The notes under the pieces were generated by a model. It ran no database searches, was not told where the DNA came from, and saw nothing but the letters and a program-made list of their open reading frames with translations. Below are positions 18,707 through 22,332 of a stretch of DNA of 22,332 nucleotides, in pieces (the stretch's first letter is position 1; each line of letters opens with the position of its first letter). The stretch covers positions 1 through 22,332 of IMG/VR virus record IMGVR_UViG_3300035659_000108, one strand, 5' to 3'. Made by a program: the position numbers and the translations under genes. The stretch comes from a virus.

Positions 18707-19945
18707 ATGAGCTCCCGTACGTGTAACGCGCTTCCTGTATGTTCTATCCCTATCGTAACTCTAGGTACCGAACTTCTTACAGACTTCGGACTTGAGACCT
18801 GGGCTTCGGCAACTGATCTTACTAACTGGACAGAGACTATTGACGGAGGTTCTTCAGTAAATCGCGAGGCCTCAGGCATGCATGGTGGCACATATTGTGC
18901 TCGATTCGATGTTTCCGCTAGTAACGGAAACGCTAGAATTAGTCAAACTCTAGCTCTTACCGCTAACAAACGATATCGCTATTCCTTCTGGTATAAGGGT
19001 ACAGATGCTACTGTAACAGTATGTCCTCTAATACAAGGAGTAACTGCCGGGTTTTTACAAGGTAATAACTCCTGGAGTAGTGCTACTCCTAGTACTACTA
19101 TTACTTGTGCCGGTACCTGGTTACAAGGGTTTGTAGAGTTTGTTCCCCCAGTAACCGAGAACTATTCTATTATTCTAAATAAGATTCTTGCCACTTCAAA
19201 GTCTGTCTGGTTTGATGATATCTCTGTTAAAGAAATTACCTACATCTCCGTACAACCTAATACAGTTGCTTTCTGGGAAGCTAATAGCCGCACAAGTATT
19301 TTTAATACTCTCCGTACTAAATCAGGAATGACTACTCCCACCCAACTCGGACAGACGGGTGGTTTTCTTCCAATTCAGACACACACCTATTCTGGGGCTC
19401 CTAAAAGTACTAGCCCGATTGGTTGGCGTCTTGACGGTGTTAATGATTATATTACTAACCTTGGTCCTTCTCCGACTGCGGCTCTCAGTTATTCTATATG
19501 GGCTAAAAGAGAAGCAGGTGGGGGTACCTATGAGGTAGCGCTTCATATTGGAGACTTTACAGCCAACTATCCAGCTCTATGTCTTAGAGCTAGTACTGAT
19601 GCTCCAACTGCTTCTCTTGGTCTCAATAATTCTAGAATCTGGAGTGCTACTACTCCTCGAACAACTACCGATGGAAAGTGGCATCACTATGTCTTTGTTA
19701 TCCCAAGCGCTCTTCAAGCTGCACTTAGTAGTGCCGTACTATATGTGGATGGACAGCTTCAAACTGCCGGTACTACTGATGTTACTGGTGCACAAGCTGC
19801 TCGTACGACTATATCTATAGGAAGAGCCGGTACATCATATCCGAAAGGACACCTAGCTCTTCCATTACTCTTTGATCGTATAGTCTCACTCGCTGAGGCC
19901 GTAAATATCTTTGCTGCTACGAAAGGGATGTTCTACCCCAGATGA
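18707..19945 (+). CDS. CBM-like and LamG-like domain protein, probable fibre/adhesin
   Basis: This 412-residue protein has two recognisable beta-sandwich regions. Residues about 20-180 follow the carbohydrate-binding module pattern (NWTETIDGGSSVNREASGMH, then ISQTLALTANKRYRYSFWYK and VWFDDISVKE). Residues about 230-405 resemble a concanavalin A-like/LamG domain (WRLDGVNDYITN, then YSIWAKREAGGG, DGKWHHYVFV and AVLYVDGQLQ). Such proteins commonly bind host-surface glycans. No catalytic motif is evident. AGGAGG precedes the ATG, and the stop overlaps the next start as ATGA. The gene is AT-richer than the capsid genes, which may mean a swapped host-range cassette. Confidence 0.78.
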   Translation: MSSRTCNALPVCSIPIVTLGTELLTDFGLETWASATDLTNWTETIDGGSSVNREASGMHGGTYCARFDVSASNGNARISQTLALTANKRYRYSFWYKGTDATVTVCPLIQGVTAGFLQGNNSWSSATPSTTITCAGTWLQGFVEFVPPVTENYSIILNKILATSKSVWFDDISVKEITYISVQPNTVAFWEANSRTSIFNTLRTKSGMTTPTQLGQTGGFLPIQTHTYSGAPKSTSPIGWRLDGVNDYITNLGPSPTAALSYSIWAKREAGGGTYEVALHIGDFTANYPALCLRASTDAPTASLGLNNSRIWSATTPRTTTDGKWHHYVFVIPSALQAALSSAVLYVDGQLQTAGTTDVTGAQAARTTISIGRAGTSYPKGHLALPLLFDRIVSLAEAVNIFAATKGMFYPR

Positions 19946-20253
19946 AAGAGCGAATTGATGGCGCCCTTGATATCTTAGAAGCCCTTCATGTTCATGGGGG
20001 AGGTCTTTCAGAAATTTTAGGGCCTCTTAAACTCGGGCAATACGCCTGGTTTGGATACTATCTTAACGATCCTACCACCACGCTCTGGAGTACCTCTGAA
20101 GCAGGGCGTCTTTGGTATAATACTACCTTGAAACGCTTTAGATGGTGGAATGGTTCTGAAATAGTTGATATTCGCAGAATCTTCATATCTACATCCGACC
20201 CTAGTGGTGGAGATGGAGTAAATGGGGATATCTGGATCAAATACACGCCATAG
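19942..20253 (+). CDS. Short tail-fibre-type protein, 103 aa
   Basis: The start overlaps the adhesin stop as ATGA. The product contains two motifs common in phage fibre and collar proteins: EAGRLWYNTTLKRFRWWNGS (the GxLWYNTxxxxxxxWNG type) and a C-terminal SDPSGGDGVNGDIWIKYTP. Its length suggests a fibre module or connector and not a full fibre. It may work with the preceding adhesin. A weaker alternative is a baseplate or neck component. Confidence 0.72.
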   Translation: MKERIDGALDILEALHVHGGGLSEILGPLKLGQYAWFGYYLNDPTTTLWSTSEAGRLWYNTTLKRFRWWNGSEIVDIRRIFISTSDPSGGDGVNGDIWIKYTP

Positions 20254-20261
20254 GAGGTAAC

Positions 20262-20444
20262 ATGGCCATTAAAGGGCTCAAAGTGACTGAAGTCGTAAGT
20301 GTCTTCAACCCAACTCTTAACGCTTACCATGAAGTATCAGTTCCCTTATTGACGAAGCAACTTGAAGCACTCGGCTTTACTACTGCCGAAATTACTGCAC
20401 GAATTGCTAGTCTTAAGGAGAAACAGAAAGGAGAGGAAGAGTGA
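20262..20444 (+). CDS. Unknown small protein, 60 aa
   Basis: TAGGAGG precedes ATG 20262. The product has an N-terminal beta hairpin-like half (LKVTEVVSVFNPTLNAYHEV) and a charged C-terminal helix (TAEITARIASLKEKQKGEEE). It is coupled to the next gene by a GTGA overlap. The size and position within a fibre cassette suggest a small virion component or chaperone, but this is not shown. Confidence 0.75.
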   Translation: MAIKGLKVTEVVSVFNPTLNAYHEVSVPLLTKQLEALGFTTAEITARIASLKEKQKGEEE

Positions 20445-21016
20445 CTATTCTCACAGATTTTATCAAGGCATACGAAACCGTTCGTTCGCGCCGTAAACTC
20501 GGTATTCAAGATCTGATTCATTATCGTACTGTCTGGGAGATCACTCGTTGGAACTCCGAGGAAGATCGTACACAACGCCGTATCTACTCTCCGGGTCTTG
20601 CTCGTGAGATGTTCGGAGGATTTCCGCAGTTCGGGCTCTTTACCGGAAATCTAATGTTAAACGAGGGCCTAAACCAACTCTGGACTATCTTGTGTTCGAG
20701 TGGTGGAACAAAGTACGATAGTTCGAACGCGCAATGCGGCACAGGAACGTCTTCTACTGGAGAGACGGCGGGTGATAGTTCATTGACTGCTGCTGTCTGG
20801 AAGGGGATGATGGCATCGTTCCCGACCTACGGCACAGGACAACAAGCTGTTTGGAAGTCCGAGTTTACCTCTGGTGAAGCGAATCAGGCGTGGAACGAGT
20901 TCTCCGTGCGGAACGGCGCGTCTGCCGACCTGATGCTGAATCGTAAGGTTAGTTCTCAAGGTACTAAGGCCTCGGGACAAACTTGGGAGCTTACAATAAC
21001 AATTACACTTTCATAG
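20441..21016 (+). CDS. Conserved phage structural protein, 191 aa, GTG start
   Basis: The start is GTG 20441, overlapping the preceding stop as GTGA. After a helical N-terminus comes a region with the pattern of a common phage structural protein: NLMLNEGLNQLWTILCSSGG, then AQCGTGTSSTGETAGDSSLT, KSEFTSGEANQAWNEFSVRN, LMLNRKV and a closing WELTITITLS. Homologous patterns occur beside fibre genes in many tailed phages, and the function is usually listed as hypothetical or tail-associated. It is probably a beta-sandwich protein of the tail or fibre. Confidence 0.75.
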   Translation: MTILTDFIKAYETVRSRRKLGIQDLIHYRTVWEITRWNSEEDRTQRRIYSPGLAREMFGGFPQFGLFTGNLMLNEGLNQLWTILCSSGGTKYDSSNAQCGTGTSSTGETAGDSSLTAAVWKGMMASFPTYGTGQQAVWKSEFTSGEANQAWNEFSVRNGASADLMLNRKVSSQGTKASGQTWELTITITLS

Positions 21017-21028
21017 GGTTGTAAGAGT

Positions 21029-22332
21029 ATGGCGTCTATAGGTCCGAATAGCCCAACTGCTGCCGCGCAGATAGTCGCGACGTGGAATAGCGTCACGAAT
21101 GTCTACTCGTCTAATAATAGTCGAGCAGACTCGTCTTCTACCTCCGCAATAATGGCAGCTACGGGCTTCGCTTTCAGTATTCCGGGGGGAGCAACTATTG
21201 ATGGTATTACAGTAGAAGTTGAGGGTTATGGTTCCGGTTCACAAGCCGCACGAAGAGGTCTTACAGCTTCTCTAACGAAAGACGGATCAACTTTAGCAGG
21301 GACTCGTGGTGCTCAGATCGATATGACTACTACGAACCCTGAAACAGACTATAAGACCTGGGGTGGCTCAAGCTCTCTATGGGGAACAACATGGTCAACC
21401 ACGGAGGTTAATGCTACTACATTTGGAGTACTTCTTCAACCCTCTGGTACAACAAATTATGTTCGTTACGTTGATCATGTTCGAGTAACTATTACCTACA
21501 CCGTCGTAAACAAAATCCTTATAGACGCGTCAGGGGCCTTATCGCCCGAGACTCTCGGAAACTCTACTTCATCTGAAAGTCACTATCACGCTTATGGTGA
21601 AAACTATATTTATGGGTTTCCCTTTACCTTAGCTCACGAAGGAACAGTTTCCCTTATATCACTATATTGTAAAGCCACGTCTGGGTCCATGAATGTACAG
21701 TGTGGTATCTACGACAACTCGTCTCCTCGTAATCGCAAGGCTTATACATCAACAGTTTCTGTAAGTATTTCTTGGGCTTGGCGTAATTTCTCTGTTGTCT
21801 CTTCTCCTGCTATTTTACCGGCTGGAGATTATTATTTATGTTTTAATGGTAATACCGCCGGCCTTAATGTTTCATATTCCATCAATGCTACATACGTAAA
21901 GGGATGGGCTCAAACATATGGCACATGGCCAACAACCATAGAATACCCGGGTACTGACTTCGGGAGTCAGGGGAAGATATCGGAATATGCTCTGGTTTAT
22001 TATTCTGGTTTCCAAGAAAACATAGATGCTCGACGCAAAATCTCTATATCCGATTCCCCTAGCGGCGGTCAAGACGTTATCGAAGTTGAGGATATGGTGG
22101 CTAAAACACCAATTAGTGTGCCAGATACCGGTTCTGGAGCAGACGCTCTTACCTTTATTTTACGCCGGACGAATCTCGCTGACGTTGGTTCAGGAACGGA
22201 TATTCTAGCTATTCGAGCAATGTTATCTTCAATTACAGATATAGGATCTGGCGTAGATGCGTTGCGTAAAGGTATAAAGGAAACAGAGGTGGGGTCTAGT
22301 ATAGATACTTTACGTAAAGGTATGCGCCTATC
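21029..22332 (+). CDS. Fibre protein with DxGSGxD repeats, partial (C-terminus outside window)
   Basis: The frame starts at ATG 21029 with a weak TAAGAG site and is open for 434 codons to the window end. The N-terminal 150 residues form a beta-rich domain (SIPGGATIDGITVEVEGYGS, then VRYVDHVRVTITYTV). A second beta-sandwich domain follows (about 160-320, FPFTLAHEGTVSLISLYCKA). The last 100 residues are a repeat array with the units DTGSGADAL, DVGSGTDIL, DIGSGVDAL and EVGSSIDTL, each 16-20 residues apart, preceded by a degenerate unit DSPSGGQDVI. Such arrays are seen in long phage fibre or surface proteins. It is likely a host-contact or whisker-type fibre. Confidence 0.8.
   Translation, partial: MASIGPNSPTAAAQIVATWNSVTNVYSSNNSRADSSSTSAIMAATGFAFSIPGGATIDGITVEVEGYGSGSQAARRGLTASLTKDGSTLAGTRGAQIDMTTTNPETDYKTWGGSSSLWGTTWSTTEVNATTFGVLLQPSGTTNYVRYVDHVRVTITYTVVNKILIDASGALSPETLGNSTSSESHYHAYGENYIYGFPFTLAHEGTVSLISLYCKATSGSMNVQCGIYDNSSPRNRKAYTSTVSVSISWAWRNFSVVSSPAILPAGDYYLCFNGNTAGLNVSYSINATYVKGWAQTYGTWPTTIEYPGTDFGSQGKISEYALVYYSGFQENIDARRKISISDSPSGGQDVIEVEDMVAKTPISVPDTGSGADALTFILRRTNLADVGSGTDILAIRAMLSSITDIGSGVDALRKGIKETEVGSSIDTLRKGMRL

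Overview
The window looks like part of the genome of a tailed double-stranded DNA phage (Caudoviricetes) or a closely related prophage. The right half carries an ordered virion module: terminase, portal, scaffold, capsid, then fibre-type proteins. The left half is a dense block of mostly small, head-to-tail genes, many joined by ATGA stop/start overlaps. Promoters match the sigma-70 consensus and Shine-Dalgarno sites are canonical, so the host is a bacterium with ordinary signals; nothing visible fixes it more closely. There is no rRNA, tRNA, CRISPR array or insertion sequence.

Left block, minus strand, 5513 to 1. This operon interleaves a 7-deazaguanine (preQ0) pathway with DNA-recombination genes. 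In transcription order it holds queC, a small unknown gene, a Cas4/RecB-like PD-(D/E)XK nuclease with a likely Fe-S cluster, a one-helix membrane protein, a Sak4-like RecA-fold ATPase, a DUF669 protein, queE, a small unknown gene, folE, an HPRT-like phosphoribosyltransferase, and a coiled-coil protein cut by the window edge. A phosphoribosyltransferase beside FolE, QueE and QueC recalls the toyocamycin/sangivamycin clusters, where preQ0 is made into a nucleotide. It suggests the phage builds a deazaguanine nucleotide, perhaps for its DNA. QueD and a DpdA/TGT-type enzyme are not in the window.

Middle block, minus strand, 10755 to 5640. This holds about twenty small genes. Recognisable are a PC4-like single-stranded DNA-binding protein, a cysteine-rich probable zinc protein, and four members of a phage-specific paralogous family sharing a C-terminal motif (AKxxG[IL] after a basic stretch). 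Three strong minus-strand promoters, a 13-bp terminator hairpin, several micro-ORFs behind strong Shine-Dalgarno sites, and an AT-rich inverted-repeat region (9911-10253) that could be an origin or structured RNA lie here.

A divergent intergenic region (10756-11120) separates the two transcription directions. A plus-strand promoter (TTGCTT, 17 bp, TATAAT) starts the virion operon: small and large terminase, portal, a small portal-linked protein, scaffold, a small unknown gene, a decoration-like protein, major capsid protein, then a PAPGAG-motif protein, an Ig-like-sized protein, a CBM/LamG adhesin, short fibre-type proteins, and a long fibre protein with DxGSGxD repeats that runs off the window. 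Two hairpins with an identical 11-nt loop and compensatory stem changes flank the gene after the capsid gene; they look like a selected RNA regulatory element.
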